Assembly (NCBI GenBank): GCA_015222355.1
Contig: JADFVC010000082.1
Span: forward strand, 1-10,354
DNA from: Chloroflexota bacterium
GTDB taxonomy: Bacteria > Desulfobacterota > Desulfuromonadia > Desulfuromonadales > Geopsychrobacteraceae
Length of the DNA: 10,354 nucleotides
Reading direction: 5' to 3'
A model generated the notes under the pieces. The model made no database searches and was not told the origin of the DNA. It was given only the letters and a program-made list of their open reading frames with translations. This document shows positions 1 to 6,355 of the stretch, one piece after another. How positions within the stretch are numbered: position 1 is the first letter of the stretch; each line of letters starts with the position of its first letter. Both the position numbers and the translations under genes were made by a program.

Positions 1-30
1 CAGTTGCTATTCGATTGTCAGAGAACTTTT

Positions 31-68
31 GTTATCGATGTACTGACACATTTTTTAGTAATCGATGT
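31..68. repeat. Short direct repeat upstream of the first gene
   Basis: An 11-base box, GTTATCGATGT at 31-41, recurs as GTAATCGATGT at 58-68. The copies differ at one base and their starts are 27 bp apart. The repeat lies 50-87 bases before the first start codon, where a regulator could bind. Nothing identifies the regulator. The core ATCGAT is self-complementary, so the chance of a random recurrence is not negligible. Confidence 0.25.
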
Positions 69-117
69 TGTGGCACTTACCAACTAGTAGTAGCCCCCTT
101 CAGCAAATGAGGTTCAT

Positions 118-348
118 ATGAAAAAACTCGGCATTGTCTTGCTCGGCCTGTTCTGCCTGATCTATCTGCTCAATCCCGGTGCAGGTATTTTCGAGCTGAT
201 CCCCGACAACCTGCCGTTCATCGGCAATCTGGACGAAGCGGCGGCGCTGGCCACCCTGTTGATGTGCCTGAAATATTTCGGCATCAACCTGCCTGACATC
301 TTCCGCCGCGACAATGACCAAGGGGATAAGGATATCTCCATCAAGTAA
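118..348 (+). CDS. Small DUF1232/YkvA-like membrane protein
   Basis: A 76-residue protein of unknown function. Residues 3-19 form a strongly hydrophobic helix after two lysines, so it is probably membrane-inserted. Residues 26-40 read ELIPDNLPFIGNLDE, which matches the pattern of the DUF1232 (YkvA-like) family, where a hydrophobic stretch is followed by a D/P-rich turn and an L-D-D/E motif. A second hydrophobic segment covers about 41-57, and the tail (63-76) is charged. The start is supported by GAGG at 109-112, five bases before the ATG. The gene ends 12 bp before the convergent amylase gene, and no terminator hairpin lies between them. Family membership is inferred from the motif alone; the role of DUF1232 proteins is not known. 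Confidence 0.7.
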   Translation: MKKLGIVLLGLFCLIYLLNPGAGIFELIPDNLPFIGNLDEAAALATLLMCLKYFGINLPDIFRRDNDQGDKDISIK

Positions 349-360
349 TCGCCTGAGTCG

Positions 361-1872
361 CTACTTCGCTGTCAGACAGTAGATTCCCGCTGTTTTCCCC
401 GGCAACCGAACCTCGACCTCACCTGCCGTCATCAGCAAATCCTCCTCCCCGGCAAACAGGCTCTTCAATAGAGTCCCGTCCTGCAGCAGCTGTTTCACCC
501 GCGGCGGCAACTTGGCGTTGGCAGCGATCGGCAGCGCAACCGGGGATGGCATCTCGTCTCGGCCGTTGTTGATCACCACCAGCACCAGGTTGCCGCGATA
601 CTCGCGCAGGCAGGCATAGAGGAAATGATCGACGTAGAGGGTGTAGGAGGTGCCGTAACGCAGCGCCGGGTTGGCTTTGCGCAGCTCAATCAACTGCTGC
701 AGGTGGTCGTAAATCTGCCGGGCGAAAGGCTGGCCGGCCTTGGGGCGATGGTCGGTGCCGATCATCTCCCAGGGCATGTCGCGGCGATTGTCGGGATCGG
801 CCCAGCCTTCCAGGCCGATCTCGGTGCCGTAGTAGAGCTGCGGGATGCCGCGCGTCGTGAACAGAAAGCTCAAACAGAGCTTAAGGATTTTCGCCGCCAG
901 GTCGCGATCCCAATGACCGACCCGATCGAGAATTTCACTGGTGATCCGCCGGTCGAGATCGTGATTGTCGAGCAGGGTCACCAGACGGTTGGCGTTGCTG
1001 TAGGGACGGTTGCGATCGAGTATCCCCTGCGGTTCGGCATCATGCAGACGCGGCCTGGCCAGCTCGGTCATGGGACGATCCCAGACCAGGCAGCCCTTTA
1101 AATGACCGCAGAGGGGAAAATCGAAAAGGGTATCGAAATCGTGTTGCTGCTGGTAACGACCGACATACTCGGGATCGTAATTCAACACTTCACCAAGCAG
1201 CGTGACCTGTGGCTGGCTGGTTTTGATCTGTGACTTGAACAGATACCAGAAGGTGTCATCGACATGCTTGACGGTATCCATGCGGATAGCGTCGATGCCG
1301 GTCTGCTCGATCCAGTCGAGGATGTTCTGAACGAAATAATCGGCCACCTCCGGTTGACGATGATCCAGATCGGGCAATCCGGAGAGCCACTCGGTGACTT
1401 CATTCGGGTTCTCGTGGCTATTGAAATGTTCGGGGTAGTGCAGCTTCTTAGCCGAATATTGTTCATACTCGGGGGAGTGGTAGCCGGTGTGATTGACGAC
1501 CATATCAAGGATCACCTTCAGCCCGGCGGCATGGAAATCACCAACCAGATCCTTCAAGTAAGCCTTGCTGCCTGCGGCCCAGCCGGGCAAAGCGGTGTAA
1601 AGGTGCGGGTCGATCCGTTCGAAATCGATGGCCCAGTAACCGTGATAGCCGGCACTGTCGAAAAAATCGCCGATATTCAGATAGACCGGGGTGAGCCAGA
1701 TGGCGGTCACCCCGAGTTTCTTGAAATAGGGAATTTTCGCCCGCAAGCCGGCAAAGTCGCCGCCATGGAAGGCATGCGGGTTGTGCGGATCGGCCGGTTG
1801 CTCATTGTGTGGATCGCCATTACAGAATCGATCGGTAATGACAAAATAGATGACATCGTCCTGCGTCAGCAT
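361..1872 (-). CDS. GH13 alpha-amylase family glycosidase, cytoplasmic
   Basis: A 503-residue alpha-amylase-family enzyme predicted to act on alpha-1,4-linked glucans or maltodextrins. All four GH13 signature regions are visible: region I DMVVNH (123-128), region II GIDAIRMDTVKH (192-203) with the nucleophile D199, region III LLGEVLN (225-231) with the acid/base E228, and region IV LLDNHD (300-305) with D305. The N-terminal barrel entry FHGGDFAGLRAKIPYFKKLG and the motif TAIWLTPV are also typical. Residues from about 405 probably form the beta-sandwich C domain. There is no signal peptide, so a cytoplasmic enzyme working on glycogen or imported maltodextrin is likely. The ATG follows GGAGGG (complement of 1878-1883) by five bases. 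Exact specificity (alpha-amylase, cyclomaltodextrinase or similar) cannot be read from the motifs, and no other glycogen or maltose gene is nearby. Confidence 0.93.
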   Translation of the reverse strand: MLTQDDVIYFVITDRFCNGDPHNEQPADPHNPHAFHGGDFAGLRAKIPYFKKLGVTAIWLTPVYLNIGDFFDSAGYHGYWAIDFERIDPHLYTALPGWAAGSKAYLKDLVGDFHAAGLKVILDMVVNHTGYHSPEYEQYSAKKLHYPEHFNSHENPNEVTEWLSGLPDLDHRQPEVADYFVQNILDWIEQTGIDAIRMDTVKHVDDTFWYLFKSQIKTSQPQVTLLGEVLNYDPEYVGRYQQQHDFDTLFDFPLCGHLKGCLVWDRPMTELARPRLHDAEPQGILDRNRPYSNANRLVTLLDNHDLDRRITSEILDRVGHWDRDLAAKILKLCLSFLFTTRGIPQLYYGTEIGLEGWADPDNRRDMPWEMIGTDHRPKAGQPFARQIYDHLQQLIELRKANPALRYGTSYTLYVDHFLYACLREYRGNLVLVVINNGRDEMPSPVALPIAANAKLPPRVKQLLQDGTLLKSLFAGEEDLLMTAGEVEVRLPGKTAGIYCLTAK

Positions 1873-1939
1873 AGCTTCCCTCCATGAAGTAAGAATCTTT
1901 CAACCGGGGCATAAGTTGCCGCCTCCGGCTGAAAATCTA

Positions 1940-1967
1940 TATCTAACAGGAATGGATTGAAGTTCAA
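1940..1967 (-). promoter_or_regulatory. Candidate sigma-70 promoter for the amylase gene
   Basis: On the minus strand a -35-like TTGAAC (complement of 1962-1967) is followed after 16 bases by a -10-like TAGATA (complement of 1940-1945). This lies about 68 bases upstream of the amylase ATG in an AT-rich stretch. The match is good but was found by eye only. Confidence 0.4.
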
Positions 1968-2046
1968 CCGCGTGGAGAAATTAATTAATTTTTACCAAGC
2001 AGATGTCGTGACCCTGCTGTCGTGCCCCGATTTTCCGCAACCTTTT

Positions 2047-2067
2047 TGATGACTTTTCCTGTCATCA
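2047..2067. repeat. Short inverted repeat downstream of the PycTM-like gene
   Basis: TGATGAC (2047-2053) and GTCATCA (2061-2067) form a perfect 7-bp stem with a 7-base loop, 31 bases past the stop of the membrane protein gene. On the minus strand the stem is followed by A residues, not a T-run, so it is not a standard rho-independent terminator for that gene. It could be a weak 3' hairpin or an operator; neither is established. Confidence 0.3.
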
Positions 2068-2097
2068 TTTATGCTGCCAGTCCCACCATGAAAATCA

Positions 2098-2610
2098 TCA
2101 TAACGGAATTCGGTGGATGATTGCCGAGAAGGTGGCGCCGAGCAGCCCGAACAGTAACATCCAGAGACCGTTACGGATCAGCCCGTATTTGCGGGTCAAG
2201 CGATGGGTTCCAAGATAATAAATCTCATGCAGGTACGCATCATAGAGCTTTTTCCTGTCAGTAATGGTTTCGAGAAAACGGCTTTTAAATTCCTCTTCGG
2301 TCAGATCCCCGAAAGAGCGAAAATAAAACAGATTGGTGTGATCGCTGACATGCAGCGGTGGAATGATCGCCAGGATCGAGAAAACGATCGCCAGCAGCCC
2401 AGGTCCGGCCAGCAGCAGAGCGGTTGACAGGTGCAGCTTGTCGTATTGGGTCAAGGTGATGGTAATAACCAGCGAGGCAGCTGTCATGATCATCGAGGCC
2501 TTGGAATCAGCCATTTGGTTGAGGGTCATATGCTTGGTCAGGTTGGCGCGTAGGGCATTACTGGCCAGCAGTCGAGGGATGAGTGGTTCTTGCGGAGGAT
2601 GTTCTGTCAT
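2098..2610 (-). CDS. DUF5706 / PycTM-like membrane effector protein
   Basis: A 170-residue membrane protein that resembles the DUF5706 family (PF18967), which includes PycTM, the membrane effector of Pycsar anti-phage systems activated by cyclic CMP or cyclic UMP. Features seen: the N-terminal amphipathic signature MADSKASMIMTAASL (33-47) leading into a first transmembrane helix to about residue 54, a second helix at about 62-84, a cytosolic linker with FGDLTEEEFKSRF (100-112), the family-like segment KKLYDAYLHEIYYLG (120-134), and a third helix at about 146-165. No enzymatic motif is present. The gene stands alone: neither neighbour is a nucleotide cyclase, HD hydrolase or other signal generator. 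AGGAG (complement of 2621-2625) lies ten bases before the ATG, slightly farther than usual. Family assignment is from remembered motif style; an immune role is inference. Confidence 0.75.
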   Translation of the reverse strand: MTEHPPQEPLIPRLLASNALRANLTKHMTLNQMADSKASMIMTAASLVITITLTQYDKLHLSTALLLAGPGLLAIVFSILAIIPPLHVSDHTNLFYFRSFGDLTEEEFKSRFLETITDRKKLYDAYLHEIYYLGTHRLTRKYGLIRNGLWMLLFGLLGATFSAIIHRIPL

Positions 2611-2652
2611 GTAATGAAATCTCCTGTTTCAAGTGTTTACAACTCTAAATAT

Positions 2653-2802
2653 GATGCACTCGCAAAAATTCATGGGATGGCTAAGCAAAAATTTCGCCCT
2701 ACAAGGCCTAGTGGTTTTTCAGGAGTGAAGGCATACATGTGGTATGTCGAGGTCCTGAAAAAACGCTGCAACGCAGTAGGTCGGACTTTTTGCGACGCCA
2801 TC
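2653..2802. repeat. Large imperfect palindromic intergenic element A
   Basis: Almost the whole 2676-2802 stretch folds back on itself. GATGGC (2676-2681) pairs with GCCATC (2797-2802). The 18-base arm 2685-2702 (GCAAAAA...CCCTAC) pairs with 2776-2793 (GTAGG...TTTTTGC) with few mismatches. TTTTTCAGGA (2715-2724) pairs perfectly with TCCTGAAAAA (2753-2762), and CATAC (2732-2736) with GTATG (2742-2746) around a 5-base loop. An extra left box at 2653-2669 (GATG...GCAAAAAT) also matches the right end 2787-2802, at 13 of 16 positions. The element sits between the divergent PycTM-like and ilvA genes. It looks like a dispersed REP- or MITE-type repeat. There is no transposase, and the 86-codon reading frame through it resembles no protein. 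Confidence 0.75.
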
Positions 2803-2879
2803 AAATATAGCAATCTGCTCTCGGCGTGCGGGAAAAAATCCTTGTGTTAAACTTTTGTCCAGTGTTGAGATGGAAATAC

Positions 2880-2885
2880 GGAGGT
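2880..2885 (+). promoter_or_regulatory. Ribosome binding site fixing the ilvA start
   Basis: GGAGGT lies six bases before the ATG at 2892. The reading frame is open back to a GTG at 2826, but that codon has no comparable site and the extra 22 residues do not look like part of the family. The ATG is therefore the start. Confidence 0.8.
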
Positions 2886-2891
2886 GCATCT

Positions 2892-4103
2892 ATGCTAACC
2901 AGGAAGCAGATTAAATTTGCAGCAAAAAATCTCAAAGGGCAGATACGCTGGACCGAACTGATTCATTCCCCCGGTTTTTCCAGCCGTCTCGGAGCCCCTC
3001 TCTATTTCAAATGCGAAAATTTACAACATACCGGCTCTTTCAAGATTCGCGGAGCCTATCACTTTCTCTCGCAACAATCCTCACAACAATTGGCCTCCGG
3101 TGTGATCACCGCCTCGGCTGGAAACCACGCCCAGAGTTTGGCCTATGCCGCCCGTCTGCTTGGTTGCCCTTGCCGGGTGGTGATGCCGGAGGGCACACCG
3201 TTGGCCAAAGAACTGGCCACCATTGAATACGGAGCCGAAGTTGAATTGTGCGGCAGCAACTTTGACGATTCCGTGGCTCGCGCCAAGGTAATTGCTGCTG
3301 AAGAGGATTTGCTCTATGTTCCGGCTTTTGATGACGAATTGATCATGGCCGGGCAGGGGACCATCGGGCTGGAAATCCTGCAGGATCTGCCGGAACTGGA
3401 GACCTTGATCGTGCCGATCGGGGGTGGTGGCCTGATTGCGGGGGTAGCGACCGCAGTTCGGGAAGTGAAGCCGGAGGTACGAATCATCGGTGTGGAAGCA
3501 GCCGGCGTTGCCAGCGCCCAACTTGCCAGGCGTAAGGGAAAACCGGTCAAGGTCAAAACACGCGGCCATTCCCTGGCCGATGGGATTGCTGTCAAGCAGG
3601 TTGGAGAATTGACTTTCCCGATCATGGAGCATTATGTCGATGAGATCGTCACGGTCGAAGAGGAGGCCATTGCCATGGCGATTGTCAGTCTGATGGAGCG
3701 TGGCAAGCTGGTGGTGGAAGGTGCCGGTGCCGTTGGCTTGGCGACCCTGCTTTACGGGGTTAAATCCGTTCACAAGGGGCATACAGTTTGTCTGCTCTCC
3801 GGCGGTAACCTGGATGTGCAGACCATGTCCCGGGTGGTTGAACGGGGAATGCTGGCCGAAGGACGTTATCTGAAACTGCGTCTTGAAATGATCGATATGC
3901 CGGGTGCCCTGGCGCAACTGACCGGTATCCTCAGCCAGATCGGAGCCAATATCTTCCAGGTCAGCCATGATCGGCATAAATCTTCTTTGCCGCTTGGGGA
4001 GGCTGAGGTGATTATTGATCTGGAAACCCGTGGTCCCAGACATATCCAGGAAATTCTGCTGGTCCTTGAAGAAGAGGGTTACCGGCCGGAAGTTTTACGC
4101 TGA
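2892..4103 (+). CDS. ilvA: Threonine ammonia-lyase with one ACT domain
   Basis: A 403-residue PLP enzyme that deaminates L-threonine (and serine) to 2-oxobutanoate and ammonia, the first step of isoleucine synthesis or of threonine breakdown. Residues 45-55 contain HTGSFKIRGA, with K51 as the Schiff-base lysine. SAGNHAQ (75-81) is the substrate-binding loop, PIGGGG (175-180) grips the PLP phosphate, and SGGN (303-306) lies near the cofactor ring nitrogen. A C-terminal ACT domain (about 328-403, with IDMPGALAQLTGIL and ANIFQVSHDR) is expected to bind a regulatory amino acid. The length fits the single-ACT class (about 400 residues), not the two-ACT E. coli IlvA (514) or the ACT-free TdcB (329). 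The gene is monocistronic and convergent with the adenosyltransferase gene, with a 68-bp gap and no clear terminator. Confidence 0.96.
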   Translation: MLTRKQIKFAAKNLKGQIRWTELIHSPGFSSRLGAPLYFKCENLQHTGSFKIRGAYHFLSQQSSQQLASGVITASAGNHAQSLAYAARLLGCPCRVVMPEGTPLAKELATIEYGAEVELCGSNFDDSVARAKVIAAEEDLLYVPAFDDELIMAGQGTIGLEILQDLPELETLIVPIGGGGLIAGVATAVREVKPEVRIIGVEAAGVASAQLARRKGKPVKVKTRGHSLADGIAVKQVGELTFPIMEHYVDEIVTVEEEAIAMAIVSLMERGKLVVEGAGAVGLATLLYGVKSVHKGHTVCLLSGGNLDVQTMSRVVERGMLAEGRYLKLRLEMIDMPGALAQLTGILSQIGANIFQVSHDRHKSSLPLGEAEVIIDLETRGPRHIQEILLVLEEEGYRPEVLR

Positions 4104-4171
4104 AATTTTGTGGAATCCCGACGACCCGCCGAGGATTTATTACCCGGGCTGCCACCCTGGACCTCTTGGGT

Positions 4172-4744
4172 TTATTTCCGCTGCGGCCCCGGTTGCCAGC
4201 GGATGTCGGTTCGGCCCTGGTCGTTACAGAGGCGGGCCCAGACGAAACAGAGGTCGGATAGGCGATTCAGAAAACGCAGGCAACAGGGATTGATTTTGGC
4301 ACCGGTCTTGATCAGGGCGACGACTTCCCGTTCGCAGCGACGGGTTACAGTGCGTGCCAGGTGCAGGGTGGCTGCAGCACGGCTGCCGCCGGGCAGCACA
4401 AAGTTGTGTATCGGTTCAAGTTGCCGGTTGGTTTCTTCCAACCATTGTTCGAGCAGGTCGACCTGAAATTGCCGAACATGAGGGATCTTGTCCGCCGGCT
4501 TGCTGTCAGCGGGCGTGGCCAGCTCGCAGCCCAGGTCAAAAAGTTCATTCTGCAATTGCAGCAGTTTTTCACTCAACCCTTCAGGAAGTTCTTCGCAGCG
4601 GACCAGTCCGAGAACTGAATTCAGTTCATCGGCGGTTCCGTAGGCCTTCACCCGTTGTGAACATTTCGCGACCCGACTGCCATCAACCAAGCTGGTTTCC
4701 CCCTTGTCGCCACCGCGAGTTATGATCTTGTCAATTTTCGGCAT
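4172..4744 (-). CDS. pduO: PduO-type ATP:cob(I)alamin adenosyltransferase
   Basis: A 190-residue cytoplasmic enzyme that transfers the adenosyl group of ATP to cob(I)alamin, giving coenzyme B12. The ATP-binding N-terminus TRGGDKGETSL (9-19) matches the family signature TRTGDxGxTxL apart from one substitution. Further family motifs are RVKAYGTADELNS (31-43), LQNELFDLGCELATP (64-78), FVLPGGSRAAATLHLARTVTRRCER (115-139) and LNRLSDLCFVWAR (159-171). Full length for the family. GAGG (complement of 4752-4755) is seven bases before the ATG. It is the last gene of a probable three-gene unit, 39 bp after rng. The partner B12-dependent enzyme is not in the window. The pduO symbol denotes the family and does not imply a propanediol pathway here. 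Confidence 0.94.
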   Translation of the reverse strand: MPKIDKIITRGGDKGETSLVDGSRVAKCSQRVKAYGTADELNSVLGLVRCEELPEGLSEKLLQLQNELFDLGCELATPADSKPADKIPHVRQFQVDLLEQWLEETNRQLEPIHNFVLPGGSRAAATLHLARTVTRRCEREVVALIKTGAKINPCCLRFLNRLSDLCFVWARLCNDQGRTDIRWQPGPQRK

Positions 4745-4783
4745 CGCCAGTCCTCTTGGGATAATGTACGCTCAAAGTGTCCC

Positions 4784-6289
4784 TCATCCCACGGCAATTT
4801 CAAACTGTTCGAGATGGAAACCGGGGCGTGAATTGATCGAAATTTGCCGCCCGTAGCGTTGTTCCAGTTCGTCAATACCGGTCTGTTCTTCATCGATCAA
4901 AAGTCCGGCAATATCAGGATGGGCCAGCAGCGTCACATGACCGGCGGGCAGGTCAGCCAGCTCGCGATGGAGTTCCCGGAGAATCTCGTAAATGGTTGTC
5001 AGCTTGTCTTTGACATAGCCCTTTCCTTCACAGTAGGGACAAGGCTCGCAGAGGGTGCGGCCGATACTTTCCCGGACCCGCTTACGGGTCATCTCCATCA
5101 GCCCCAATTCAGAAATCTTCAGGATGTTGGTTTTGTTCTTATCGCTTTTCAGGGCGTCCTCAAGGGCGGCACGAACTTTCTCACGGTGAGCCTCTTTTTC
5201 CATATCGATAAAGTCGATGATAATCAGACCGCCGATATTGCGCAAACGCAGCTGGAAGGCAATCTCTTTGAGGGCTTCGAGATTGGTTTTGAGAATGGTG
5301 TCTTCGAGGTTGTGCTTGCCGACATAGCGACCGGTATTGACATCGATGGCGGTCAAGGCCTCGGTCTGCTCGATGATGATCGAACCACCGCTCTTCAGCC
5401 AGACCTTGCTCCCCAATGCCCGGGAGATTTCCACCTCAAGACCATAGACATCGAAAATCGGCTCAGCACCATCGTAAAGTTCGATACAGTAGTTGAGCCG
5501 CGGCATAAAGGTGCGGATAAAACGAACGATTTTGTTATATTCCTCCCGGTTATCGACGACGATCCGCTTAACTTCCTCGGTGAGGATATCGCGCAGCACC
5601 TTGCTGGTGACATCCAGATCGGAGTGGATCAGGCTGGGTGCGACACGGCAATCCAGATCGCGACTGAGATCGTTCCAGAGACCGACAAGAAATTCCATGT
5701 CGGCCCGCAGATCCTCTGCGCTCTTCCCTTCGGAAACGGTCCGGACAATGAACCCGGTTCCGGGAGCGCGCATCGCATCGACAATCTGCCGCAACCGTTC
5801 ACGCTCTTCTTCACTTTCAATCCGTCGCGATATGCCGGCATGATCGACCGTCGGCATGTAAACCAGATGCCGCCCCGGCAGGGAAATATGCGAGGTGATC
5901 CGCGCGCCCTTGGTGCCGATCGGTTCTTTGGAAATCTGCACCAGCAGTTCCTGCCCTTCGTGCAGCAGGTCTTCAATCGGCGGCAGGGCTACCGGTTCAC
6001 CATCGTCACTCTGTCCCGGCAGGGCCTCGTCTCCTTCAATGCTCCGCTCAACCTGTTCCATCTCGTCAAGGACATCAGCGACATATAAAAAGGCCGCTTT
6101 CTCCAGGCCGATATCGACGAAAGCTGCCTGCATGCCGGGCAGAACCCGGATAACTTTCCCCTTGTAGATGTTCCCGACGATACCCCGCTCACGCTCCCGT
6201 TCGATGTACAGCTCGGCGATATGTCCCCCTTCCAGCAGGGCAACACGGGTTTCGTGGGAGGTGGTACTGACGACCAGCTCCTTTGTCAT
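4784..6289 (-). CDS. rng: Ribonuclease G (RNase E/G family)
   Basis: A 501-residue endoribonuclease that matures rRNA and cleaves AU-rich single-stranded RNA, acting in the cytoplasm or near the membrane. The S1 RNA-binding domain starts near residue 36 (GIVGNIYKGKVIRVLPGMQAAFVDIG). The catalytic DNase I-like core carries AIDVNTGR (D316) and IIDFIDM (D359), the two metal-binding aspartates of the family. CEPCPYCEGKG (414-424) contains the CPxC zinc-link that joins subunits (C417, C420). About 500 residues with no long C-terminal scaffold fits RNase G and not full-length RNase E. An acidic insertion (about 75-110) interrupts the S1 region. GGAGA (complement of 6295-6299) lies five bases before the ATG. 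It follows the radical SAM gene by 66 bp and is probably cotranscribed with it. Confidence 0.96.
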   Translation of the reverse strand: MTKELVVSTTSHETRVALLEGGHIAELYIERERERGIVGNIYKGKVIRVLPGMQAAFVDIGLEKAAFLYVADVLDEMEQVERSIEGDEALPGQSDDGEPVALPPIEDLLHEGQELLVQISKEPIGTKGARITSHISLPGRHLVYMPTVDHAGISRRIESEEERERLRQIVDAMRAPGTGFIVRTVSEGKSAEDLRADMEFLVGLWNDLSRDLDCRVAPSLIHSDLDVTSKVLRDILTEEVKRIVVDNREEYNKIVRFIRTFMPRLNYCIELYDGAEPIFDVYGLEVEISRALGSKVWLKSGGSIIIEQTEALTAIDVNTGRYVGKHNLEDTILKTNLEALKEIAFQLRLRNIGGLIIIDFIDMEKEAHREKVRAALEDALKSDKNKTNILKISELGLMEMTRKRVRESIGRTLCEPCPYCEGKGYVKDKLTTIYEILRELHRELADLPAGHVTLLAHPDIAGLLIDEEQTGIDELEQRYGRQISINSRPGFHLEQFEIAVG

Positions 6290-6355
6290 GATATTCTCCA
6301 GATTCTTTTATATTGTCAAAATGAAACTTTAAATTCTGTTCAGGCCGGGGGACGC

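Noticed and set aside
16..56. Possible terminator of an upstream gene: TGTCAG (16-21) / CTGACA (43-48) followed by a run of six T
   Set aside because: The stem is only 6 bp with a 21-base loop and little internal pairing. No upstream gene is visible in the window to support it.
2590..2850. 86-codon open frame (+) across the PycTM-like/ilvA intergenic region
   Set aside because: It overlaps the palindromic element, has no ribosome binding site, begins antisense inside the PycTM-like gene, and its translation resembles no protein.
2826..2891. Upstream GTG start extending ilvA by 22 codons
   Set aside because: No Shine-Dalgarno sequence before it, whereas GGAGGT sits six bases before the ATG at 2892. 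The extension does not look like a threonine ammonia-lyase N-terminus.
3081..4043. 320-codon open frame antisense to ilvA, and similar long antisense frames opposite rng (4844-6088) and the radical SAM gene (7889-8899)
   Set aside because: These are mirror frames of strongly coding genes with well-defined family motifs on the other strand. Their translations show no recognisable domains.
4104..4171. Bidirectional terminator between ilvA and the adenosyltransferase gene
   Set aside because: Only a 5-bp pairing (4114-4118 with 4133-4137) with a 14-base loop and no T-run on either strand.
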